This document shows positions 12,801 to 23,660 of a DNA stretch of 64,000 nucleotides, in pieces. The notes under the pieces are model-generated. The model was not told where the DNA came from and did not search any database. It saw nothing but the letters and a program-made list of their open reading frames with translations. Each line of letters opens with the position of its first letter. Positions within the stretch are counted from its first letter, which is position 1. The stretch is taken from the NCBI RefSeq assembly GCF_020882245.1, contig NC_083598.1, positions 48,707,858 through 48,771,857 of the forward strand. The letters are read 5' to 3'. A program made the position numbers and the translations under genes. This stretch comes from Rhopalosiphum padi. Taxonomy: Eukaryota > Arthropoda > Insecta > Hemiptera > Aphididae.

Positions 12801-15800
12801 TTATCTACTTAACCCATCTATATATCTATCTACAATATAAATTTTAGTAACTTATTCAGGAATAAATAGAGTAGATTATATTATCTAGTCCAATCATTTA
12901 TAAAATATTAAAATGATTTTAAAATTTACATTGATCGCATAGTGCGTTCAAAATCTATAATTATTTAAACCTATAAAAATGTATATTTTTATTGTAAATT
13001 ATATTTTATTTATACTTAAATTAATACATTTTAATATTTTAAGTTTGAATAAAACAAACAATTTTATTTTATAATCTTTAAAATTAGGTGTCGATTTTCT
13101 ACGACAGTATATCAAATCGTCAACAGATGAAAGTGTATACAAATAACATAATTATAAATCAACAACAAATTAAAAATTTACCTTAGGTAGTTACAATAGG
13201 TAGAATAACGTGTTCTAAAAATATAAACAACCGATATATTGTAATCTAAAATCGTTCTTTATGTCGATAATAATTTTTCCGTGGTACGAGAATGAACAAT
13301 TTCAAATGCATTAAAAAAGTGCATTTCTTGCAGTTAAATTGTTATAATTAATATAAGTATGTGTTGATCATTACGATTATAATATCGAATTACGATAATG
13401 TGAACGGAATGTGCAAGTAATAGGTACTATAATAATATACAAGATTATTACATGATCCTATTATGCTTGAATATATTATGTGCATTATATTATTATATTT
13501 AAATGAATTATTATTATCGATGTAGATATCGTTTTCAAATGTAAATTTTATCGATCGAAATCCAATAATTTAGAACGATGCTCTATATACATACTTTTTT
13601 AGTGTTATATTAATATGTATTAATATTTATATTAACAAATGCATTTTGTAATACATACAATGTTACTTACCACTGATTTTAGAGTATTAAATTATTTATA
13701 AAATGTAATCTTTGTAGATTCTATAAAATATATAAATAATATTCAAACCATTTTGAAATAAACTTATTTTTTTATTACCTAAGAAGTTCAAAAAACCAAA
13801 CATTATTTAACATTATTTTAATTAACAAATTTAACAAATAATTAACGGCCTTGGCAAGGGAGGTCTTAATATATAAATGTATACAAATTTGAATAGGAAA
13901 TAAACATTATATTTAATTTTAAATGACAAATATTGTTTGAATTGTTTATACTTAATGTGCAAAGAACTGTGTGGAAAATTAGGTTACATATTATGAGGTA
14001 GAAATATTGATTTAGGTGAAATATAATTTATTTAATAAATTGTCTAGGATTGAATCTATTTATTGGACAATTATTTAAATTGCTAGAAATATGTAAACAC
14101 AACTGGAGAATACAGACAAATTTTAATTAATATTGTTCTACTTAGAATTTATTTAAATATATAGTGTTATAAATAATTTTGAGCTTAAAACGGAAATCGG
14201 ATATCCTTTTAAAATACCAGAAACGGAACTAGTATAATAGTATATATAATTCATCACAATTTCTATGTTTTGGGTGGAATTAGTATGGAGCCTTATTTGG
14301 AAGTGGAAAAGCTAAGTGATCTCTACGTAAATATAAAAAAAAAAAATGAAATTCTTCTGGAGCGACTATAACGTCAATATAGTTTTGTAAAGCTTATAGC
14401 AAAGTCTATTTTTTATTTAAATAATTTTCAAAAATTATAATTAGTTACTAAAAATAAATATTACAAATTCTCATTCAATTATTGGTTATTATTCTTGTTT
14501 TATCATTAAATAATGAAAAATGTGTGTAACAATATTACCATTTTAATGAAAAATTACCCTATATTATTTATATATTATTTATATTATTATTTTATGTTAT
14601 AATATATTGGAAAATAAAAGACAATTTACTTTTAAGCTATAGTGCGGTTGGTCAGGTTGGTCTTTTAGAATGATTTCTTAAAGTAGGAGTGGTTTAATGT
14701 TTAGATGTTTTTTTTTGCTGATTTTGAAATTGAAATGAGATGCTTCATGTTTTATTTCACTGTTGTTCAAATCTGTTGGATCAATTAATTGTAAATAAGA
14801 TAAGGTTAGGTTACTGATATTTATTAAATCATTATTATCACCACGTTAGCCGGCCATTGTGTTTATGTTTATTTTGCATTAGCCAAATATAGTGCTTATA
14901 GTTCTATATTCTCGTTTTTAATGATTTTATTTTTTTACTGTTGTTTGTAGCCTATACTACTGGGCATACATAGCTTAATATATTATCGCTCGTTAGTCAT
15001 TATTCAATACACACTTTATAATTCTACTGTACTCATAATGAACTTTGGTAGGTATTAGTGCTGTGTTACGTGTATTACAGTGTGGTGCATTAAATAGCAT
15101 ATTTCGAGGCTTAGAAAAAATGTGTATTTTATTTAGGTAGGTGTAACTTTTAATTAAGTAATTTTTTTTCGAAAGTATCGGATTTTCACGCTTAATACAC
15201 GTGTAATAATGTACTTGATAATACGACAAGATCATACCAATATATATATGCAGTGTGATCAAATTAAATGTGAATACTGTCTACTATACCACAATAATCG
15301 AACACACAAAGTTATGCGTTTTGCCTTTTGGCAGTCCCATGAATTCGAAATACTTTCTAGCGAACAATTTAAAGATTTTCATCAGCTGTTATAATAATAT
15401 TATTGTCTAGGGCCTATAGGTACAATAATTTATTAAAAAGTTTCTTTAAAAATATCACATAGTGTATTAAGGTACGTTTAAAAATGTTTATAAGTGAAAT
15501 ACCGTACCAATATCATATTATTATAATTGTATTAGGTGATTTTATTTTTCAAAAATCAGTTTTAAAATACCTAATAACACTATAAATGTATAATAAAAGT
15601 AAATAAATACTTCTAGCATTTCCTCTCTTACTGTCAATGTATATTGGACGTATTGCACACCTATAAGTTACTCGATTTTGACACTAAATATGACCACTGT
15701 TCTTCTCCTAATATGATGCAGTTTATGACAAAAATACAATTTGTAAAACATTTTACGTTTGGTATAAATATAAATTGTAAAACATGTGTTCTAAAAACTT

Positions 15801-18800
15801 GTAAAATACTATTCGAAACGTCAAAAAAGAAAAAATATGTCAAAAAATACCAAATAAAATGTAAAATATCTGCTTCTACGTAATACGTACATAAAACATA
15901 TCTATAATTTAACTTAGGTTCAATATATTATACACACGACTAAAAGAAAACAATAATGTGTAAAATATATTATAATCACCTTAACCCTCTATATTATAAT
16001 TATTATTATGATTACTTCCGCGCTCACGCATTGCAACCAAATCAAATATAATTATAATATTATAATCGCCGGGTTGTCTGTTATTCGATCCGATGTTGCG
16101 TACAATATTATATGTTATAGTGGTAAACCGCCGACTATACCATTCGTGATCTGTAACTACTACACACAGTTAAATACATCGATCACCGAGCACGTCGCGT
16201 GAATCGTGCATGTGTGATAATATACTTAGCGCATTGTTGATTTTAATCTCATCAATGTTAGATTATACAACGTAGTTTGCAGTAATCTATTTGCAAATCA
16301 CTCTCGTCCTGTTCACATGCCGCTCAATATACTCCGTCCCATGCGGTCAATTGGTTAAAAATTTTGTGCCACAGTGCAGATTTTTTTTTTACGTAAAAAA
16401 TTCAGTTTTTTGCATTGTATTATTGTGTATTGTATTCCCGAAACAAACTATAATATTTAAATGCAATTTACAAGTACAACGATTAATTATTTTCTAAATT
16501 GAATTACAAAGATGTTTGTTATTACTCTTATTGGATGTTAATACCGTTTATTACCGATAAGGTTAGGTTTGTATATTTTTCATATTTCATAATAATATAA
16601 TGGAGTAAAATATTTTCTTTTTAATGCTATAATCATATCATAAAATACAAAAAATAAGAATATTAAAAATACAATTTCAACGTAATGTTATAATAAACAA
16701 TTTACTATAATATATATATATATTTTTACAGTAATTATTTTTTAAATTGTATATGAAATTTTCATTATAATAAAATTGGGTATTGATTTATATTATTTTA
16801 TCAAATTTCTATGAAAACCAAAAATAATCAATAAGTACATGCAAGTATAATATTATGCAAAAAAATATTATTTGTAAATTTAAAATAGGTATAGGCATCA
16901 AGAATTAAATTTGTGTTATATTTAAAAATTATCATGACCAAGCAAACAAAATAATCTAACTAATATATTGTTTCTTATTATTCACACATACCACGTAAAA
17001 ATAATTTATCGATTATGAGTAATTTAAAATTACCATAATATGAAATCATGCTTATACAGATTAAAATATCATAAAAACCTTACGTATAGAGCACTGGATA
17101 ATATGCTTACCTTTAAATTTGATAATAAATAAATAAATTCTAATATTAAAAATAATAGAGCAAATAGTATTCAGAATATAAAATTTGCTTTGTTTCGTGT
17201 TACTAAGATGAAAACAACACTCACGTGTCTTACAACGTGCTCTTACGAGTTAAGACTTTACTAAGTTATCATGCTATTATTACGTTTAAAAAAAAACAAT
17301 TTTTCACTTTTTAATCGCAGTTTCGGTATTATATTTCAATAATTTGCGCACGAAATTAGTAATAATAACCACTGTGTTTTTAAACAATGGTGCTTTGTCA
17401 TAGTAGTGTATAATATAATGATTTTTATATTAGTTTGCATAATATTTATCAACGTCTCGTTAAATATTATTCGTCACACAGCCTTTGATACTGGACAACC
17501 ATGAATATAATATAGGTATTGGTAATTACACTTAATTAACTTCTGTTTATCTAAATTGAGCGTTGATTTTTTCCTCTATTACTTTTATTTCTGCAACGTT
17601 TTTTATAACACAATAATATAGACACTACAGCTGTAATAATTTCACTAAATGTCATCAGTGCACTGGTCCGGAATAAATTTACCACCAAAAATTTTATTCG
17701 ATTTCTATGCTTATAAAATAAATATATAAATATATATATATATATATGTATTGAGATACAACTTTTTAATTACTACGTACGAGCATTGTTTTTTTGTTGT
17801 ACAAGCACAAATTATAAATAATGATAGACAATTTATTCTTTTTGCTGTTTCTTTTACCAAATATAATTATTGACAAATATTTAGGCACTAAATCAATAGG
17901 TTTAGATTTTACTGCAGATTCTTAGTTAGATGGTTTTTATGAACATTTTTATGTGTAAAAATCAAAATTCAAACTATAATACTTTTTGATTTCTAAAACT
18001 GTTTGTACCAAAGTCTTAGGGTGATATACTGCTCTGTGATTTATTTATTCTTAAAAAAATCAAATTAATTTCGAAAAAACTTCATTATCACTTTTTATTA
18101 TTCAATGTTAATAAACATTGAATAATATAACTTTTGTATTGGTGTGGATCAGTAGAAAACAACATAATCTATGTACACAAAAAAACGTTTTAAGATATTT
18201 ATAATGCACAAAATAAAAACAATATTATTAATGTATGAAAAAATAATTTTAATTGAGACTCTTGGGCAAATTTAATAGCCAGGTACGCCTTTTTTTATGT
18301 AGTTATAAGCACATAGTGGTCTACGAAAAATGAATGATTTTTGAATAAGCAGTACTGACGTCAGCTACGAGTACCTATATGATGATTAGAATTTGCCTTT
18401 AGTTCATAACATGATATAACTATGTCTGTTCATAAAGTTGAGTTAAACGCCCTTGAACGTGTTGTCAAACAGACTAACTAAGACTTCTTAAAAATATGTC
18501 CCTCGTTTTCAATGTTTTAACTTACAAAATGGCGGAGTTCTGTTTATTTAATACCTAGTTGAACTATAGCAAATGCATGTATTATCACTATGTATTAAAA
18601 TGGAAATAATATCTATTATAATGAAATATCAAGTAACTAAAAATTATTTATGAATATTTACAACAATATTGTGATTGTTTTTTTCTAAAAAACACTATTT
18701 AATAATTTTTTTTTTTTTTTAAAGTCCAAGAGAATTTTACGATTTCCATATAATACGACCCTGCACATAATAGGTATTTATCAACTAGGTATATTATAAT

Positions 18801-21800
18801 ATTACAAACGAATTATGAGTACCATAACGTATAAACTCATAGGTTCGTAGAACGATATAGTTATCAGTTTATCACATAATGATATCACGTATTATGTGTT
18901 CGGCGAAAAATATTATTCGCCGTGATATAATTTGTAAGAGTTACACAAACAAATATATAATATATTTTGTATGTAATTTATTTGTTTGGAAAACTAATGT
19001 AAATCTCGTTTTTCTTATTTATTCATTAGATGATCTCGTCATAGTCAAATCCTACAAGGTGCCAACTTCGGACACTGGAAAGGTAATATTGTGAATATTC
19101 ATCATCCGTTAATTGATCATATTAGATAATAACCGCTGGTAAATGAATATTACATCTGTCAAAATGATTGATTTACGTATTGATTCCAATATTTGATGGA
19201 ATGAGTCCCGAGGTCAATTACAATTAAGCATAAATTAATTTCGGGAAATAAAATGCTGTCCAAATAATATATAATTTCGCGAACAAAATGAATACAATTA
19301 TACGGTGGTTATTAATTAAATATAATATAGTTAATAGCAATCAGTGGTATTATGAAACTGTTGTATATACCTACGAAATCCAGCGACCTTAATAATTTTA
19401 TAGATTTAACTATTTAAGTTTTAGTTTGTCAGAATATAAAATTAATATTAAATTCTTAAATCAACTGTTATAAAACAAACACAAACATTGGATTTATAAT
19501 TATTGATTCTTCAATATTCTGAGCGGAGCTAATGGATTCATTTTACGATATGTATATTTTGTTTTTGTGTGGTTGTCACCTTTTGGAGCAGTAAAAATGC
19601 TTTGAGTTTCTACTTCGGGGATAATTTCTGATAGAAAATTAGATCTAGTTAGTATAGTTTGTACTTAAGAGGATTAAAAGTAAAATATTCCTACTACTTA
19701 TTAGGAGGAAAAATAAAAGAAAAAACAGAAATGTTTACGCCAAACCAGTTTTGACAGAACAGAATTTTTATTTTTTTATAATTTAAAAAAAAATAACTGT
19801 AAAAACTTTGAACTTTTACCAAGTATTTATATAATAATATTCTATATGTGGTATGATTTTCAAAATATTTTGACTTTTTGTAAATATCAATAAAAAATAT
19901 TCGCTAAACTCTTAAAATGCAATACAAGTTTTCCTACAAGTTGTTCTTAAATATTTATACAATTTATGAAGACAAATAAACACAATTTTTTTTATATGTA
20001 TTAGAAGTTTAAATTTTTAAAACATTCGTCAAAATCACAAAAATTTACTTACTAAAAGCATTTTGTGGTAAAAGTTTATAAAATCTTCAATTTGTGTTAC
20101 TATAAGGTTTAAAAAATTAGTATAATATTCCATATAAGTGTCCATACTGGAACAGAAAAATCTAAAAATATATAAACATAATAATTATGTTTTATGGATA
20201 TTTTAAGTTAAAATTCAACAAAATTACATATTTTATAGATAAAAAATAATAATGTTCATTATTTTGTTATAGTTCAAAAACTGTATTCGTGGGAACTTTT
20301 ACGTATATTATGAATTTAACTATACCTACGCAACGGAATTTTCAAAATAATATGTAGATTAAATTTAATATATTACCTATTTATATTATGAACCGGAATA
20401 TATGGATTCACACTGTTTCACGGTAAGGTGGTATTGAGTCAAAAAATAATACAATTATTAATATATGGTATAAATATATTATATTATATTAATAATAAAA
20501 TAAATTCAATGTTCTCGGAAAAGAAAAAATAAATCAACCTATTGTAATATTAATAGCAGAATAAATTACTTTGATAAAAATGAAATATACTTAGTGATAC
20601 TGGCACAGGTTGATGGTCTGGCTCCGCTCAGAATCGTCTTTCGTATACAATGATATATCGGCGAATTTAAATTAAACACATCCATTACAGTAACCCGCTC
20701 AACACCTACACTGTACATCAGCGTGATGGTACACACTTGCTTACCTTTATTTTAAACTTACATTTATCATAATATTATACGATGATAAGATTTTTTTATA
20801 TCATATTATATGCATTAAGTAAAACTAACAAATATGATTTACAAACTATATTTATATATATATATATCTTTTGAATCTATAAAAAACCAAACATTTTCCA
20901 ATAAACATCGGTAACCCGATCTCGATTTCTGATCTTAAAAAAGAAAAGCGTTCCGGTTCTATCGCGCCGGGTTATTTCCCAGATTAATGTATACGACGAA
21001 ACGTCTAAAAACAACAACTTATGACTTTTTAATTTAATTTAATTTTTTTTTCTGCTTCTTGTTTTCAGTGCCTGATGAAATGTATGATCAGCAAACTAGG
21101 ACTGGTAACAATTTATGCGTTTAGTTATTTTTTTTTTAAACGTTTACTCCGTATACACGTGACTCGGTAAAAAGTAACGTAACACATATATTTTATTATT
21201 TCAGTTGAACGACGATGGTTCGTACAACAAAACTGGCATGGAAGCGGGGTTGAAGAAATACTGGTCGGAATGGTCAACGGATACAATTGAGAATATAAAC
21301 AACAAGTGTTACGAAGAAGGTGATATTACTAACCATTTTATATCGTTTTATAATAATTATAATTATATTATAATATTAGCCGGTGGCGGACAGAAAAGTG
21401 TGCAAACATCGATATAGGTCTGTGCTATATCGTCAATCTATATAGTATCATCAATAAATAGTAATACCTAATGAACGCGACAAGATAAAAAATCAATGTT
21501 GTATACAGAGTGATTCTTTTTCGATTTTTATTTTTTTCAACCTTTTATTTAATAGTGAAACCACTATCAACTTTTGAATTTCAAATGGCAACCTATATTT
21601 AAAATGTACTAAATTAAAAGGGCTATTTTTTTTATGAATTTTAACATTCAAACTATGATTTTTCGTTGACTTTAATAATGTTTAACCTATGGGGCGATTA
21701 GGGCGAACATCTAAAAATCTCAAACCACCTAACTTTGAGCAGCTATAACTCACAAACGGTTATACGAAAAATAATAATTTTATCGTTAAAATTCATAAAA

Positions 21801-22622
21801 AATAGCCCTACTATTGCCCTACGACATTTTAAATATAGATTTCCATTTGAAAATCAAAAGTTGATAGTGATTTCATTATTAAAAATAAGGGCTAAAAAGG
21901 AATAACTATGCATTACTATGTATGGCTTTAGAAAAGCATGAAACTAAAAATGTCGGAAAAAAAAATGTTAAAAACTTGACGAAACAATGAGTGTTTAATG
22001 AAAAACGAATCACTCTGTATATTGTATTTTAAAAAGCTACCAATATCTGTAACGTTAACTTAACTCAATTAACTAAAGTTAATTTTTTTCAATAACCTGC
22101 TCACGATCACTTAAAAGTCAATTCAAAAGTAAACGCAAAAAAACAACTCGCTGCTTGACCTTACAATTTATAAGCGCTCAGCTTTCGACGATACACGTTA
22201 AAACCATACGTGATAGTAATATTATTATGTACGCTTGTTTTGCAATTATCGTATAAACACGATCGCATAATATTTTCGTTTGAAAACAATGACACGGGAG
22301 TTTATTTTTTCACGCATTTTACTAGCAGTTTATTAAAATTGACTGAAAAACTACATCTGATATCATACGCGTACATGTGAATTCGGTAATCCTGTTCACC
22401 ATCTCCAATATCACTCTACTAATACACAAAATAATCGTACCAACTCTTATAGTTTATCTATACCTGTAACATTTTAGTAGATATGTTTATACAATATTTA
22501 TAATTATATATTTATTTATTACAGCACTGCTTGTGTCAAAGGACGTAGTAGCGACATGTAATTATGCGTATGTAGTGATGGCGTGCTTGAACAAGCAGTT
22601 GAAACTTGACAAATCGACTTGA
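6886..22622 (+). CDS. OBP3: Odorant-binding protein 3 (complete, six coding exons)
   Basis: Coding exons 6886-6951, 9863-9920, 19030-19082, 21069-21104, 21205-21319 and 22525-22622 join in frame to exactly 141 codons. Exon 1 encodes a 22-residue hydrophobic signal peptide (MISPTFYISLLF..). The mature protein begins GRFTTEQIDHYGKACNASE. Cysteines at 37, 60, 64, 106, 121 and 130 give C1-x22-C2-x3-C3-x41-C4-x14-C5-x8-C6, a classical OBP forming three disulphides. Motifs such as LNDDGSYNKTG and KKYWSEWST, the length and the DKST C-terminus match aphid OBP3. In aphids OBP3 is a secreted antennal protein known to bind the alarm pheromone (E)-beta-farnesene; that role is carried over from the family. 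All introns are GT..AG with phases 0,1,0,0,1, and intron 2 is 9.1 kb. The stop is followed by a spliced 3' UTR. It lies head-to-tail between two other OBP genes. No damage is seen. Confidence 0.95.
6952..9862. other. OBP3 intron 1 (2.9 kb)
   Basis: Separates the signal-peptide exon from the C1 exon. It is AT-rich with no supported gene. A short perfect stem (GTCCGAT..ATCGGAC) occurs near 8613-8630. Sequence near 9430-9560 resembles, in inverse orientation, the interior of the MITE at 10447-11587 (gagtggttctcattta against aaatgagaaccactt). A TTA/TTG microsatellite sits just before the acceptor at about 9809-9837. Confidence 0.65.
9809..9837. repeat. Trinucleotide microsatellite (TTG)n(TTA)n
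   Basis: A short run of TTG then TTA repeats ends about 25 bases before the acceptor of OBP3 exon 2. It may vary in length between individuals. Confidence 0.7.
10447..11587. mobile_element. Tc1/mariner-like MITE in OBP3 intron 2
   Basis: It begins CAGGGTGAATC, preceded by TA, and ends GGTGAATCACCCTG: inverted ends of the same type as the elements at 21504 and 62293. The interior shares stretches with the copy at 4369 (for example an aaatgagaacc..cttctttt..ctgtaaatttt block near 11015-11045). There is no transposase. The right flank is TT rather than TA, so the end or the target duplication has mutated. Confidence 0.55.
17727..17748. repeat. (TA)n microsatellite
   Basis: A near-perfect run of TA dinucleotides within OBP3 intron 2. 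Confidence 0.8.
18097..18126. repeat. Perfect 13-bp hairpin
   Basis: ATTATTCAATGTT is followed by a 4-base loop and its exact reverse complement. It lies in OBP3 intron 2. In such AT-rich DNA it may be chance; no function is implied. Confidence 0.6.
19083..21068. other. OBP3 intron 3 (2.0 kb)
   Basis: Between the 53-nt exon and the 36-nt C2-x3-C3 micro-exon. About half of it is a repeat element (19516-20634) with perfect 14-bp inverted ends. No coding sequence was recognised. Confidence 0.7.
19516..20634. mobile_element. Aphid-type repeat with ATTCTGAGCGGAGC inverted ends
   Basis: ATTCTGAGCGGAGC at 19516-19529 is matched by its exact reverse complement GCTCCGCTCAGAAT at 20621-20634. A related GCTTCGCTCAGAATC occurs at about 61188-61202, so the motif recurs in the window. 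I recall this motif and the following 'ggtacacacttgcttacc' string (about 20728-20745) as very abundant in aphid genomes, but cannot verify it here. There is no transposase between the ends. The element boundary may extend beyond the inverted repeats. Confidence 0.6.
21320..22524. other. OBP3 intron 5 (1.2 kb)
   Basis: Between the C4 exon and the final coding exon. Nearly half is the MITE at 21504-22019; the rest is AT-rich with no gene. The 70-codon open frame 21205-21417 is real only up to 21319 (OBP3 exon 5) and then reads into the intron. Confidence 0.75.
21504..22019. mobile_element. Tc1/mariner-like foldback MITE (516 bp) with TA duplication
   Basis: It starts TACAGAGTGATTC and ends GAATCACTCTGTA, with TA on both sides (21502-21503 and 22020-22021). 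Behind the ends lies a roughly 95-bp imperfect inverted repeat: the left copy includes CACTATCAACTTTTGA and a stretch ending TATGAATTTTAAC, and the right copy mirrors both. TA target use and CAGAGTG-type ends fit non-autonomous elements mobilised by a Tc1/mariner transposase. There is no coding capacity. It lies wholly inside OBP3 intron 5 and leaves the splice sites intact. Confidence 0.85.
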
Positions 22623-22627
22623 AACTC

Positions 22628-22910
22628 GTAAGCTTTACATGAATTTCACACGATTAAATTGTATATAAATTTTAGTTACACAAAATATTACAACTGATAT
22701 CACATAATTTACTTAATAACATAGTGATGTCAAATTTCAGACGTTTTTAAAAGGTTTGAAGTTTAATCATTTTTAATAAAAACCTATTATAAACATGCCA
22801 ACTTTTGAAGCAGAATTTTTCTTGGAAGTTTCCTTTTAGAAACGTCTGAAATTTGACTACATGTAACTCATATGATCGTTATACTACAATATTGTTTTCT
22901 CTGTTTTCAG
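22628..22910. other. Predicted intron in the OBP3 3' UTR
   Basis: Five bases after the stop codon is a GTAAGC donor (22628), and a strong acceptor (ttctctgttttcag, ending 22910) follows 283 bases later. The next exon is non-coding and leads to an AATAAA at 23071. Both coding OBPs in the window whose 3' ends are visible have an intron shortly after C6, so this is probably that intron, now downstream of the stop. An 18-bp perfect inverted repeat lies inside it. A cDNA would be needed to confirm the splice. Confidence 0.65.
22729..22857. repeat. Short inverted repeat (18-bp perfect arms)
   Basis: GTCAAATTTCAGACGTTT (22729-22746) and its exact reverse complement (22840-22857) flank about 93 bases. 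The match extends imperfectly outward and inward (TTTTTAAAAGG against TTTCTAAAAGG). It lies inside the predicted 3' UTR intron of OBP3. It looks like a very small MITE or foldback element. Confidence 0.7.
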
Positions 22911-23070
22911 TTTGGCATATTGAATCTGAAGAGATGACCGAAAGAATTAAAACGCGCATCAACCGTATATATTATTTTGTTCATTTTAAAATCATATACT
23001 ATTTCTACTATTATGATTACTTTTACACTTAAACACTATGTATTAAACGATATAGTTTATAGTTAAATAT

Positions 23071-23076
23071 AATAAA
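23071..23076 (+). terminator. Candidate poly(A) signal of OBP3
   Basis: AATAAA about 160 bases into the predicted non-coding last exon (starting 22911). If the 3' UTR intron is not used, an earlier AATAAA at 22775-22780 would serve instead. Confidence 0.5.
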
Positions 23077-23660
23077 CATGTATAAATATATATTTACAAT
23101 TAGTTTTTGGTTTGTCACACTTTAGGATTTAAATGATATTTTCCGGTTTCCTTGATCCGACAGCGATCACCTTGACATATTAATTATATATCGAATAAAA
23201 TTGTGAAAAACCATCAGAATAATAATTATTATTATATTATATTAACGTTATAATAAAATACTATAATTTAATTGGTTAATGATAATGACGTAGCGTTTTA
23301 TTTTGTCGTTAAAACAATTATTGTTCTTGGAAACAATATAATACAAATATATATATATATTTATATTCATAATGCCGATATCCGCTTGGAAGTGGGAATT
23401 CCGTCGATTTTAATTGTTATTACTGCCTTTTCCCCTTTTTCCTATTTATTATTACTATTTTATTTTCGTTTAGTAGTATATAAACACAGAACTAAAGTAA
23501 AACGAATTATTCTTTCGTCGAACACTGTACAATTGCGGTCTTTGACAAATCGCTCTGATAAAATATTATCATTGTAACAATACATCGTGAACTCTTCTAT
23601 TAAACATACTTTATTATTTTTTATTTATTATTAATACACAGGTTATTTAACGCAAAAAAA
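23077..23660. other. Spacer between OBP3 and the third OBP
   Basis: About 580 bases holding the promoter and 5' UTR of the third OBP. The 101-codon open frame at 23272-23577 overlaps the candidate TATA box and has no recognisable domain; I treat it as chance. Confidence 0.6.
23477..23484 (+). promoter_or_regulatory. Candidate TATA box of the third OBP
   Basis: TATATAAA in a less AT-rich context (gtagtatataaacacagaac) lies 177 bases before the ATG at 23661. This predicts a 5' UTR of about 150 bases. It is a better match than the OBP3 candidate but remains unproven. Confidence 0.4.

Larger units (their letters stand above)
9921..19029. other. OBP3 intron 2 (9.1 kb)
   Basis: The largest intron in the window, between the C1 exon and the 53-nt exon before C2. 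It contains a MITE-like element (10447-11587), a TA microsatellite (about 17727-17748) and a small perfect hairpin (18097-18126). I looked for coding exons and found none that splice in frame. The open frames at 15644-15883, 16008-16202 and 16291-16497 show no recognisable domain. Confidence 0.65.
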
